Part shown: in pieces, positions 1-8,046 of the stretch
How positions within the stretch are numbered: the stretch's first letter is position 1
Layout: each line of letters starts with the position of its first letter
Assembly (NCBI RefSeq): GCF_032380655.1
Contig: NZ_JAWDIY010000006.1
Span: 1 to 64,000, forward strand
Reading direction: 5' to 3'
Source of the DNA: Diplocloster hominis
GTDB lineage: Bacteria > Bacillota > Clostridia > Lachnospirales > Lachnospiraceae
DNA: 64,000 nt
Notes under the pieces: generated by a model
What the model saw: only the letters and a program-made list of their open reading frames with translations
Told to the model about the DNA's origin: nothing
Database searches by the model: none
Translations under genes and position numbers: made by a program

Positions 1-66
1 TAGGGCAGAGGTGGAAGTGCAGCAATGTACGGAGCTGACTGCTACTAATAGGTCGAGGGCTTGACC
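1..66 (+). rRNA. rrl: 23S ribosomal RNA, 3' end (partial)
   Basis: The first bases match the conserved 3' end of bacterial 23S rRNA, including the GCTACTAATAGGTCGAGGGC segment that closes the molecule. The gene enters from the left edge of the window, and its exact 3' end is an estimate. The 94 bases between this end and the first tRNA do not resemble a 5S gene, so any 5S copy must lie elsewhere. A tRNA cluster on the same strand follows and is probably part of the same transcript. Confidence 0.85.
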
Positions 67-160
67 AGAATGGTCTGAAGGTTCAAGATAAGAGGCTTTG
101 AAAAGAGCCGAACGGATGGCAATGATTTTTACAGTGTGTAGTTTTGAAGGTACATTTTAA

Positions 161-234
161 GGCCCAATGGCTCAGTTGGTTAGAGCGCCGCCCTGTCACG
201 GCGGAGGTCGCGGGTTCGAGTCCCGCTTGGGTCG
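161..234 (+). tRNA. tRNA-Asp (GTC)
   Basis: The acceptor arm GGCCCAA pairs with TTGGGTC. The D-loop (CTCAGTTGGTTAGAG), the T-loop GGTTCGAGTCC and a GTC anticodon on a GC-rich stem are all present. CCA is not encoded. This is the first of six tandem tRNA genes after the 23S. Confidence 0.97.
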
Positions 235-259
235 CTTTTTTTGACCTTCTTATTTATTT

Positions 260-332
260 GGGATCTTAGCTCAGCTGGGAGAGCATCTGCCTTACAAGCA
301 GAGGGTCACAGGTTCGAGCCCTGTAGGTCCCA
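260..332 (+). tRNA. tRNA-Val (TAC)
   Basis: The acceptor GGGATCT pairs with AGGTCCC. The anticodon loop CTTACAA gives TAC. The T-arm ACAGGTTCGAGCCCTGT is intact. CCA is not encoded. It lies 25 bases after tRNA-Asp. Confidence 0.97.
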
Positions 333-346
333 TTTTTATCGTATAT

Positions 347-428
347 GGATGGATTCCCGAGTGGCCAAAGGGGGCAGACTGTAAATCTGTTGGCAACGCC
401 TTCGAAGGTTCGAATCCTTCTCCATCCA
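347..428 (+). tRNA. tRNA-Tyr (GTA)
   Basis: A class II tRNA of 82 bases with a long variable arm. GGATGGA pairs with TCCATCC. The anticodon in ACTGTAAATCT is GTA, typical for tyrosine. CCA is not encoded. Confidence 0.97.
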
Positions 429-484
429 CTGCATAATGCTCATATAGCCGGTTATGGCAAGGAGTTATGCACATAATTAAATAA

Positions 485-558
485 CGCGGGGTGGAGCAGT
501 CTGGAAGCTCGTCGGGCTCATAACCCGAAGGTCATAGGTTCAAATCCTATCCCCGCTA
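485..558 (+). tRNA. Initiator tRNA-fMet (CAT)
   Basis: The anticodon is CAT. The anticodon stem carries the three GC pairs (CGGG/CCCG) typical of initiator tRNAs. The first acceptor position (C1 against T72) is unpaired, as expected for formyl-methionine tRNA. Elongator tRNA-Met lacks both marks. Confidence 0.95.
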
Positions 559-589
559 CTCAGGACAGATTTGTTGTCTGTCAAAAAAC

Positions 590-662
<73 letters not shown>

Positions 663-684
663 TTTGTAAACTTAATATGGATAT

Positions 685-757
685 GGGATATTAGCTCAGT
701 TGGTAGAGCACTTGACTTTTAATCAAGTTGTCCGGGGTTCGAATCCCCGATATCTCA
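685..757 (+). tRNA. tRNA-Lys (TTT)
   Basis: GGGATAT pairs with ATATCTC. The anticodon loop CTTTTAA gives TTT. This is the last tRNA of the cluster and sits immediately before a terminator. Confidence 0.97.
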
Positions 758-762
758 TTTGG

Positions 763-796
763 ACGATTAGTAATTTGTATTGCTAATCGTTTTTTT
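763..796 (+). terminator. Rho-independent terminator of the rRNA/tRNA cluster
   Basis: The arms ACGATTAG and CTAATCGT are complementary around a 12-base loop and are followed directly by six T residues. It lies six bases after tRNA-Lys and closes the stable-RNA transcript. Confidence 0.9.
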
Positions 797-875
797 CTAG
801 TTATAGAAATTTAACAGGTCAATAGATCATGTATTTGATACATAATAATGGAAGGTCACACTTGATCTATAAATT

Positions 876-920
876 ACTGATAAATATTAGTCTGATAAAT
901 ATTTGTCTAATAAATATTAT
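876..920 (+). repeat. Three tandem 15-bp AT-rich repeats upstream of the LRR gene
   Basis: Three consecutive 15-base units follow the pattern (T/A)CT(G/A)ATAAATATTAG with two or three differences each: 876-890, 891-905 and 906-920. They lie 134-178 bases before the LRR gene start in an otherwise featureless AT-rich stretch (797-1053). The period is about one and a half helical turns. Regulator binding or DNA curvature is possible but not shown. Confidence 0.6.
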
Positions 921-1053
921 AAATTTAATTTGAAACCAAGTGTTTTATTTGCTTTTTATAACAAATATCCGTATAATTATTTTAGATCCGTATAATGAGA
1001 GACGTTTCTATAAGTTCAGGTATACATATACTAAAGTACAAGGAGATTTCAAT

Positions 1054-2724
1054 ATGGATTATAACCGATGTCCGGAATGTGGGATGCCATTGGAGCCCAA
1101 TGCAAAAAAATGTACTTTCTGCGGAAAGAAATTAAGAACGAAGAAGGAATCACCGGCAACGTTTAAAACGTACGGCAACACGAATACATCCAATCCCCAT
1201 AAATATGCAGGACCTCCGTATGAAAAACAAAATGCGCAGGGGTCGGCCGGAAATACTTCCGATTCGAATCGGTATTCCTCGAATCCGAGCCAGAATACCT
1301 CACATATGGGCAGTTCCGGACCGGCCAGACAGGCCGGCTCACAATATAATCCTTATGATTCCTTTCCGGGAAGAGGGGCGGCCGGCTCTAATGCCAGTAA
1401 AAGCAATAAATGGGTGCTTACGGTTATTCTGGGAATCTGTGTCGTAGTGGTTCTGATCGGAGCGACGGTGATGGCATTCCAGAATGCAGCCAATCGCTTT
1501 TATCATCAGGAATATACATTGACGGAGCCTCCGCAAAATAATTATCCATCCTCAGAATTCAGTTCAAATGATGGAATTGATCAAGTTATGGAGGCTATAT
1601 TTGATAAGCCGTCGGCAGCCGTGACAGAGGAAGAAATCGGCGCGATCCGGTATTTAAAGATTTCAGATAACTATGATGACGGCAGTATTGACATTTTTTT
1701 CAGTGACAGGGATTATTATGATTATGGCGGCAGCGATGAGTATTTTGACGATTACGTAAACTATACCTATGTGGAAGACACGTACCTGGAGGCGGAGGAT
1801 CTGGCCCGCTTTAAAGGCTTGACCAGGCTGGTGCTGGATGGTGCATATCTGGAGGACGTTTCCTCCTATAAGGCTTTGCAGAATTTAAGAGGATTATTTT
1901 TATATAACACGGTCTATGGTTACAGCGACCTGGATGTATTTCAAGATTTTCCCCAGCTGGAGGGGATCGGGATAGATTATATTACAGATTTAAGCGGTTT
2001 GGATCAATTTACGAATCTGAAAGAGCTGAATTTGTATAATTCAAGCTTTACAAATCTGGACGATATCCTTCCATTAACCAGTTTAGAAAGATTATCCATT
2101 GAAGAGAATTATGTAATCAATTCTCTGGAGGGTGTGCAGAATCTTCCGAATTTAAAATATCTGGACCTCTTCTATAATGAAGCACTCAAAGATTTGAGTC
2201 CCATCTCCCAATGTGAGGGATTGACAGAGCTCAGTGTGGATTTGGATTACGCTGAGGAAATTCCGGACTTAACTACTCTGACGAATCTGGAAAGTCTGGA
2301 ACTGGGTTACTTTATGGATTTGTCCGCTCTGAATATAAATAATCTGCCCCAGTTGAAAGAAATCAGTTTCTACAGCGGCAGCTTTGATGATCATAATTTT
2401 GTAAATATCTGTTCCATGAGCCAGTTGGAGAGATTGAATATGAACTGGTGCACACTTTACTGTGATACGGACAGTTTGGCCAATCTGGTTAATCTGACGC
2501 ATCTGGGTATTTCTGAAAATGGGATATCGAATATAGACTTTGTAGAAGGTATGGGGCAGCTGGAATACCTGGATATTTCCTTAAATAAGGTTCAGGATGT
2601 ATCCAAACTGGCCGGACTTAGTAATCTGACATATCTGGATGTGTCCGGCAATCCGGTGACAGATACCAGTGTACTGGACCAGCTGAAGATGGAAGGTGTG
2701 GAAGTTTATAATTATGATGAATAG
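1054..2724 (+). CDS. Zinc-ribbon, single-pass membrane protein with extracellular leucine-rich repeats
   Basis: This 556-residue protein starts with a zinc ribbon (Cys6, Cys9, Cys20, Cys23). A Gly/Ser/Asn/Tyr-rich linker follows to about residue 117, then one transmembrane helix (about 119-141), and from about 240 to the end 22-residue leucine-rich repeats of the SDS22/internalin type (for example LTNLESLELGYFMDLSALNI). The zinc ribbon should be cytoplasmic and the LRRs outside, a topology common in Firmicutes proteins of unknown role. The start at 1054 is chosen because AAGGAGAT lies seven bases upstream; the reading frame stays open further upstream but lacks a ribosome site there. The gene overlaps the next gene by 11 bases, so translation is probably coupled. 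No enzyme motif is visible; protein binding or surface sensing is an inference. Confidence 0.8.
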   Translation: MDYNRCPECGMPLEPNAKKCTFCGKKLRTKKESPATFKTYGNTNTSNPHKYAGPPYEKQNAQGSAGNTSDSNRYSSNPSQNTSHMGSSGPARQAGSQYNPYDSFPGRGAAGSNASKSNKWVLTVILGICVVVVLIGATVMAFQNAANRFYHQEYTLTEPPQNNYPSSEFSSNDGIDQVMEAIFDKPSAAVTEEEIGAIRYLKISDNYDDGSIDIFFSDRDYYDYGGSDEYFDDYVNYTYVEDTYLEAEDLARFKGLTRLVLDGAYLEDVSSYKALQNLRGLFLYNTVYGYSDLDVFQDFPQLEGIGIDYITDLSGLDQFTNLKELNLYNSSFTNLDDILPLTSLERLSIEENYVINSLEGVQNLPNLKYLDLFYNEALKDLSPISQCEGLTELSVDLDYAEEIPDLTTLTNLESLELGYFMDLSALNINNLPQLKEISFYSGSFDDHNFVNICSMSQLERLNMNWCTLYCDTDSLANLVNLTHLGISENGISNIDFVEGMGQLEYLDISLNKVQDVSKLAGLSNLTYLDVSGNPVTDTSVLDQLKMEGVEVYNYDE

Positions 2725-4168
2725 TGATCTGTATACCCGGCTAAAGGATTACGGCGGTTCGGACTTTTACGGGTTCCATATGCCGGGGCATAAAAGGCAG
2801 ATGCTGTATCCTTTTGAGAATCCCATGGGTATTGACATAACGGAGATAGACGGTTTTGATAACCTGCATCATGCAGAAGGGATTCTGAAGGAAGCACAGG
2901 GCCGCGCGGCGCAGTTATATGGTTCTTCGGAAACTCATTTTCTGGTCAACGGCAGCACGGCAGGACTGCTCAGCGCGATCTCCGGCTGTACGGCCCGGGG
3001 CGGTAAAATAATTATGGCAAGAAATTGCCACAAGGCGGTATACCATGCCGCCTTTTTAAATGAGCTGGAAGTTATCTACTGGATGCCGGGAATCGATCCG
3101 GTATATGGTGTAAATTGTGGATTACCTGTGGATAACTTAAAAAAATTACTGGAAGAAAATCCTGAAACACAAGCAGTAGTAATGACTTCGCCCACTTATG
3201 ACGGTGTTGTGTCAAATGTGGATAAAGTTGTGGAAATCGTCCACAAATGTGGAATTCCGTTAATTGTGGACGAAGCACATGGGGCGCATTTTGGGTTCGA
3301 TCGGCGGTTTCCGGGGAATTCAGTCGGAAAAGGAGCGGATGTAGTTATCCACAGCCTGCACAAGACGCTTCCTTCCATGACCCAGACCGCACTGATCCAT
3401 TTGAATGGGGTGTTTGCTGACCGGGAAAAGATCCGCAGGTATCTGGCTATCTACCAGACCAGCAGTCCGTCTTATGTATTAATGTCCAGTATAGACAGCT
3501 GTATCAGCCTGCTGGCCCAAAAAAGAGAGGAGTTATTCGACTCCTTTTATCATAAACTATCTGCGGTCAGGGATCAGTTGGGAGATATGAAGAAGCTGCA
3601 CCTGTATACGAAGGAAGATGCCATGAAGCGGGGAGGCGAGGATCTGGACCCGTCAAAATTGCTGATCACTACCGCGGGGACGAATCTGAACGGGAAAGAA
3701 TTAAGCAGCCTTTTGAGAGAAAGGTACCATCTGGAAATGGAAATGGAAGCGCCAGGGTATGTTTTGGCGCTCACCAGTATTGCGGACACGAAGGAAGGCT
3801 TTCAGAGGCTTGTTCAGGCATTAATGGAGATCGACCGGCAATGTGAGGAAGAAAGGAAGTATCGTTGTGTAGAGGATGTCAGGAACACTTCTGATGAGTT
3901 TCCATGCGTAAATGAAACCGCCATGTCCATCTGGCAGGCAGAACGTTACAGGAAAAAGAGTGTTCCGTTAATGGAGAGCAGCGGACATGTCAGTGGGGAA
4001 TTCGTATATAAATATCCGCCGGGAATACCGCTGATCGCGCCTGGAGAGGTGATAAGCAATGAGGTCCTGGAACTGGTCAGCCTGGCGAAAAAACAGGGAA
4101 TCAACGTCCAGGGTATGAAGGATTTTACTGCGGAATCCATAGAAATTCTGGAAGGGATCAGACCTTGA
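2714..4168 (+). CDS. Orn/Lys/Arg decarboxylase-like PLP enzyme (short form)
   Basis: This 484-residue protein belongs to the fold-type I group III decarboxylases. The family motif FHMPGHKR lies near the N-terminus, DEAHGAH carries the PLP-ring aspartate, and HSLHKT contains the PLP-binding lysine. A C-terminal decarboxylase domain ends with an IPLIAPGE motif. The length matches Bacillus YaaO/SpeA-type enzymes that lack the N-terminal wing domain of E. coli inducible decarboxylases. The expected reaction is decarboxylation of arginine, lysine or ornithine to a polyamine precursor; the substrate cannot be read from sequence. The start overlaps the end of the LRR gene (ATGATG at 2714), with a GTGGAAG site upstream. 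In many Firmicutes this gene lies just before the gmk-holB-ricT cluster, found here 13 kb downstream. Confidence 0.88.
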   Translation: MMNSDLYTRLKDYGGSDFYGFHMPGHKRQMLYPFENPMGIDITEIDGFDNLHHAEGILKEAQGRAAQLYGSSETHFLVNGSTAGLLSAISGCTARGGKIIMARNCHKAVYHAAFLNELEVIYWMPGIDPVYGVNCGLPVDNLKKLLEENPETQAVVMTSPTYDGVVSNVDKVVEIVHKCGIPLIVDEAHGAHFGFDRRFPGNSVGKGADVVIHSLHKTLPSMTQTALIHLNGVFADREKIRRYLAIYQTSSPSYVLMSSIDSCISLLAQKREELFDSFYHKLSAVRDQLGDMKKLHLYTKEDAMKRGGEDLDPSKLLITTAGTNLNGKELSSLLRERYHLEMEMEAPGYVLALTSIADTKEGFQRLVQALMEIDRQCEEERKYRCVEDVRNTSDEFPCVNETAMSIWQAERYRKKSVPLMESSGHVSGEFVYKYPPGIPLIAPGEVISNEVLELVSLAKKQGINVQGMKDFTAESIEILEGIRP

Positions 4169-4300
4169 AAACCAGAAGGAACCGTCTTTTGCATACGTAA
4201 AATTCATTCGGTGAAAACTGATCATATTAACGAAAAAATACAATTATTATTGTATACTATGTCTCTTTCTAGTTGGAAAAAACTGTGCTATTCTGTATTA

Positions 4301-4360
4301 ACTTCAATGAAATTCAGGAAGCAGTATTTCACTTCGATGAAGATCAGGAAGAATACATTT
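4301..4360 (+). repeat. Imperfect 30-bp tandem duplication before the MATE gene
   Basis: Two adjacent 30-base units (4301-4330 and 4331-4360) share ACTTC(A/G)ATGAA followed by TCAGGAA, with scattered substitutions. They lie in the 219-base gap between the decarboxylase and MATE genes, just before the MATE ribosome site. A reading frame crosses them but overlaps the MATE start and lacks a ribosome site, so I treat this as leader DNA. Confidence 0.5.
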
Positions 4361-4387
4361 ATATTGAAAGGATAGCGAGGGATTCAC

Positions 4388-5770
4388 ATGGAAAGGGATA
4401 TGACCAAGGGGAGCCCGATGAAGCTTATTTTGTGGTTTACGGTTCCTCTTTTAATTGGAAATGTATTTCAGCAGTTATATAATATGGTTGACACCATAAT
4501 CGTGGGCAGATATGTGGGAGTCCAGGCATTGGCGGCCGTGGGGTCCACCGGGACGATTATGTTCTTAATCCAGGGGTTTATGCTCGGACTGACAGCTGGA
4601 TTTACGGTATTAACCGCACAGCGGTTTGGAGCCGGTGATGTGGAGGGAATGAAGAAGACCGTGGCTTCGGCCTATGTCTTATCGATCGTGATCACGATCG
4701 CGGTTACGGCGGTCAGTATAATCGGTATGCGTCCGCTTCTGGAGCTGATGAATACGCCGGAGGATATTATACAGGATGCCTATGATTATATAGTTATCAT
4801 CTGTGCCGGCACAGGGGCAGTCGTGTTATATAATCTGCTGGCCAGTATTATGCGGGCAGTGGGTGACAGTAAGACACCGCTTTATTTTCTTATCATATCC
4901 GCAGTGCTGAATATATTTCTGGATCTGCTGTTTATTATTGTTTTTTATATGGGTGTCAAAGGTGCGGCTTACGCAACGATTCTATCACAGGGAATCGCCG
5001 GTGTGCTGTGTCTGATCTATATGCTTAAGAAGTTTCCGAATCTTCGGATACATAAGGAACACTGGCGTCTGGAGAAGAACTGTGTGAAATATCAGATTTC
5101 CCTGGGTCTTCCCATGGCGCTGCAGTTTTCGATTACAGCAGTAGGCGCAATTATCCTGCAGAGTGCATTGAATGTATTCGGTTCCACCGTGGTAGCGGCT
5201 TATACCGCGGCGAATAAGATGGAGCAGCTGGTGGTGCAGGCGCTTCCTTCCCTGGGTGTGACCGTATCCACCTTCTGTGCCCAGAATCTTGGCGCAGGAC
5301 ATATTCCCAGAATCAGGGAAGGGGTAAAGAAAAGCGTTCTATTGTCGTTTGTCTTCGGTTTCTTCGCTATGGCCATTATGCTGCTTGCCGGTAAATGGCT
5401 GGTACGTTTGTTTATAACAGACCCTACCGATGAAATCCTGCACTATGCCGGAATTTATCTGATGGCAAATGGTATTTTTGAATGGCTGCTGGGACTGCTG
5501 TTCGTGTACCGGAATGCTCTTCAGGGAATGGGGCGCGGCGTAGTTCCCCTGTTGGCCGGCGGATGTGAACTCTTTGCCCGTGTGGTCGTGGCATTCGTGG
5601 GCAAGGGGATCGGAAGCTATATGGTGATCTGTCTGGCAAGCCCGTTTGCGTGGCTCTGTGCGTCGATCCCTCTTATTATCGCTTACTATTGCCTTATGAA
5701 GGATTTTATGAAACGCTGGGATGAACGAGAGGCAAAAGAGGGAGCAGGAACAGCTATTAGCAGCAGCTAA
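4388..5770 (+). CDS. MATE-family multidrug/cation exporter
   Basis: This 460-residue polytopic protein has about 12 transmembrane segments in two homologous halves. The family N-terminus (GSPMKLILWFTVPLLIGNVF, then LYNMVDTIIVGRYVG) and the second-half equivalent (GLPMALQFSITAVGAIILQ) are both visible. MATE proteins export cationic drugs or metabolites from the cytoplasmic membrane using Na+ or H+ gradients; the substrate is unknown. The start at 4388 is preceded by AGCGAGGG. The gene stands alone and ends 40 bases before a strong shared terminator. It is complete and shows no odd residues. Confidence 0.92.
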   Translation: MERDMTKGSPMKLILWFTVPLLIGNVFQQLYNMVDTIIVGRYVGVQALAAVGSTGTIMFLIQGFMLGLTAGFTVLTAQRFGAGDVEGMKKTVASAYVLSIVITIAVTAVSIIGMRPLLELMNTPEDIIQDAYDYIVIICAGTGAVVLYNLLASIMRAVGDSKTPLYFLIISAVLNIFLDLLFIIVFYMGVKGAAYATILSQGIAGVLCLIYMLKKFPNLRIHKEHWRLEKNCVKYQISLGLPMALQFSITAVGAIILQSALNVFGSTVVAAYTAANKMEQLVVQALPSLGVTVSTFCAQNLGAGHIPRIREGVKKSVLLSFVFGFFAMAIMLLAGKWLVRLFITDPTDEILHYAGIYLMANGIFEWLLGLLFVYRNALQGMGRGVVPLLAGGCELFARVVVAFVGKGIGSYMVICLASPFAWLCASIPLIIAYYCLMKDFMKRWDEREAKEGAGTAISSS

Positions 5771-5810
5771 GAGCTGATAGGAACGGGATATATGGGATAA
5801 ATACAAGAGT

Positions 5811-5858
5811 AAGACCGCCGCAAATAGGAACGGGAATGTTCCTATTTGCGGCGGTCTT
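5811..5858. terminator. Bidirectional terminator, 21-bp perfect stem
   Basis: AAGACCGCCGCAAATAGGAAC (5811-5831) pairs perfectly with 5838-5858 around a six-base loop. T-runs flank it in both directions, so it can end both the rightward MATE gene and the leftward CAP-domain gene. Confidence 0.93.
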
Positions 5859-5921
5859 TTGATTCGGGTATGTTATCCTAAATGCGTATTTTTATAGCTA
5901 TGAGTGATTTGGACTAAAGAT

Positions 5922-6659
5922 TTAGTAAGTAAATAACTGTGTCCAATAATTTGTACCGGAACCGTTCTGATAATATCCGACACCGATGGAAGTATAGTTT
6001 TTATTTAAAATGTTAGCCCGGTGTCCTTCGGAATTCATCCATCCGGTTACTACTTCCTGAGGACTTCTCTGGCCCCATGCGATATTTTCTCCCGCTCCCC
6101 GGAAGTTGATTCCGGCTTCCGTCAGTACGGAACTGAAGGAGGAACCGTTAGGTCTGGTATGAGAGAAGGAAGTCTCGATTTCTTTGGCACGGGTCTGTGC
6201 CGCGGAAGAGATATTCAGATCAAAGGTAAGCGGCGCCAGTCCCACTTTCGCTCTTTCTTCATTTACCAGATCTGCGACCTGTTTCGCATAACTGTTTTCC
6301 GAAGGAGTCTCATCGGGGGATTCGGTACCTGGCTGATCTGTCTCCGGAGGAGTGATCTCGGGTTTGTCTGTTTCGGGTTTATTCGTACCGGGATTGTCTG
6401 TTTCAGGCTTGTCCGGTTTGGGTATGTCTACACCCGGAAAATTAAAGTCGGGACAATTATTCCAGTCAATCTGAATTCCCATCTCTTTTAACTGCTGTTT
6501 TAAATCCTCCAGACTCGTTCCGGTAACCTGCTGGACGATGGGACAATCTTTTGTTCCAAGCTGGTTGCAGATTTTATTTAAATCAGCGGTGGGCATTCCA
6601 CCGGTTGCAGAAGAGCCTGCGATAGTAGTTGCCAGAAGCATAGCTGCCATTTGATACAT
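5922..6659 (-). CDS. Secreted CAP/SCP-domain (YkwD-like) protein
   Basis: This 245-residue protein has a short hydrophobic N-terminus (MYQMAAMLLATTIAGSSATG) that could be a signal peptide. A helical segment follows, then a Pro/Asp/Thr/Glu-rich linker with repeated KPETDKP units (about 75-120), and a C-terminal CAP domain. CAP signatures are present: VNEERAKVGLAPL, FSHTRPNG, GENIAWG, and GWMNSEGHRANIL with its active-site-like His and Glu. Such proteins are found on bacterial surfaces and in spore coats, usually with unknown function. AAGAGAGG lies eight bases before the start. The gene shares the terminator at 5811-5858 with the convergent MATE gene. Confidence 0.88.
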   Translation of the reverse strand: MYQMAAMLLATTIAGSSATGGMPTADLNKICNQLGTKDCPIVQQVTGTSLEDLKQQLKEMGIQIDWNNCPDFNFPGVDIPKPDKPETDNPGTNKPETDKPEITPPETDQPGTESPDETPSENSYAKQVADLVNEERAKVGLAPLTFDLNISSAAQTRAKEIETSFSHTRPNGSSFSSVLTEAGINFRGAGENIAWGQRSPQEVVTGWMNSEGHRANILNKNYTSIGVGYYQNGSGTNYWTQLFTY

Positions 6660-6768
6660 ATGTAGTACCTCTCTTTCTGTTAATTATTACATAAATGTTA
6701 CATATTTGTTACAAAAAGATAGTAACACAAATTAGAAAGAGAGCCAATGGTAGTTTCTGGGAGCCACT

Positions 6769-7914
6769 TCAAGGTTTACAATTCTGGCAGGGTTCGTATC
6801 CTTCATCCAATGCTTCGTCCCGGGTGTTAAAGTATACCCGGTTCTTTTCCGCTGGCAGGGAAGGACATGAATCGGTGTGGAATTTCTTTGAGTTTACATT
6901 TCCAATATAGGAAGCTTCCGGGAGATCATAAAGGCCGTTGCCGTCACCGGTGTGTTCCCTGTCACTCTCAATACCCTGCTGGTCAAAGGTGATATGGGTT
7001 CCATCGCTGAAAGCTGTGACTGTTCCCATGGTATCGGTGCGGTAGACAGTGGCTCCTACGTCCCGGAAACGGCTGAGGGCGGCTTCGTGGGGATGGCCGT
7101 AGGAATTATCCCTGCCGCAGGAGATTACGACGTTTGGGGGATTTACGGCTCTCAGGAACACATAGGAGTTGGAATATTCGCTGCCATGATGGCCGGCCTG
7201 AAATACGTCCGCTTCCAGGGATACACCACCCTCCGCCAGGTCTTTTTCCGGTGCCTGCCCCGCGTCTCCTGTAAATAGGAAGCGGTTCTCTCCATGGGTC
7301 ACTTTTAGGATCAGGGAGTTGTCATTCGTATCTTCATAATCGGTTCCCGTCTGCAGAAATTCCAGGCGGCAGTCTCCGAAGGATAAGGTATCGTGCTGCG
7401 AGGGATGTATCGGGGTAAGCCCTTTTTGTTCTGCAGCGCTGACCAGATCTTTGTATACTTTAGAATCGGGGGTATCCGTATTCATGTAAACGGAATCTGC
7501 AGGTATTTTGTCCAGGAGATCGGCTCCAGCCCCTATATGGTCTTCGTGGGGATGGGTAAAGATTATGGCATCCAGTGAGTCAATGGAGTGGGAGTCCAGG
7601 TATTGGAGGATGGTTTGGGCATCGTCTCTGTTACCGGCATCTATCATGACGGCGGCATCCTGTGAGAGCAGGAGAGTACAGTCTGCCTGGCCTACATCCA
7701 GATAGTGGACTTCCAGGGTTCCGGAAGGGATGGATGAGGCGGTGGATGTACCGGATGATGAGGGGGAGGCGGTGCAGCCTGTCAGGAGCAGAAACGAGGT
7801 TAAAAGGGTTATTATGTAGTAGAGGACCGGGGAGTGTCTCGGTCGTTTCTGAGTGTGTAATGGATTGGGAAACGGATTATAGAACGGATTGTCTAAATGG
7901 GATCTGTTGTTCAT
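6769..7914 (-). CDS. ComEC-like metallo-beta-lactamase-fold lipoprotein
   Basis: This 381-residue protein has a lipobox (LLLTGC) near residue 47 after a hydrophobic stretch, so it should be lipid-anchored outside the cell. The hydrolase domain carries the metal ligands HPHEDHIGAG, GDAG and GHHGSEYSNS typical of the ComEC/Rec2 C-terminal domain. A small C-terminal module (YIGNVNSKKFHTDSCPSLP, then GYEPCQNC) has the Cys/His layout of an Ada-like zinc module, common in Firmicutes nucleases of this type. Extracellular DNA or nucleotide processing is inferred from the family. AAGGAG lies just upstream of the start at 7914. The gene stands alone and faces the same way as its neighbours. Confidence 0.9.
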   Translation of the reverse strand: MNNRSHLDNPFYNPFPNPLHTQKRPRHSPVLYYIITLLTSFLLLTGCTASPSSSGTSTASSIPSGTLEVHYLDVGQADCTLLLSQDAAVMIDAGNRDDAQTILQYLDSHSIDSLDAIIFTHPHEDHIGAGADLLDKIPADSVYMNTDTPDSKVYKDLVSAAEQKGLTPIHPSQHDTLSFGDCRLEFLQTGTDYEDTNDNSLILKVTHGENRFLFTGDAGQAPEKDLAEGGVSLEADVFQAGHHGSEYSNSYVFLRAVNPPNVVISCGRDNSYGHPHEAALSRFRDVGATVYRTDTMGTVTAFSDGTHITFDQQGIESDREHTGDGNGLYDLPEASYIGNVNSKKFHTDSCPSLPAEKNRVYFNTRDEALDEGYEPCQNCKP

Positions 7915-8046
7915 GATTTTCTCCTTGCGTGAGTGTTCTGCTTAAATAGATAGGGGTGTACATATGTTCAACCTTTTTTTGTATATTTTTATTTATGTAG
8001 TTGTTTATGATGGTCGTTTATTTTAGCCTATTATATTAGTCGTTTC

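Noticed and set aside
292..474. 60-codon reverse reading frame across the tRNA cluster
   Set aside because: It is antisense to tRNA-Val and tRNA-Tyr and has no independent evidence of coding.
4273..4482. 69-codon forward frame over the 30-bp duplication before the MATE gene
   Set aside because: It overlaps the MATE start in another frame and has no ribosome site; its apparent repeat is explained by the DNA duplication.
5922..7914. Possible DNA-uptake locus from the ComEC-like protein
   Set aside because: The protein has only the hydrolase part and no channel domain, and no other competence genes are near, so I kept it as a surface hydrolase.
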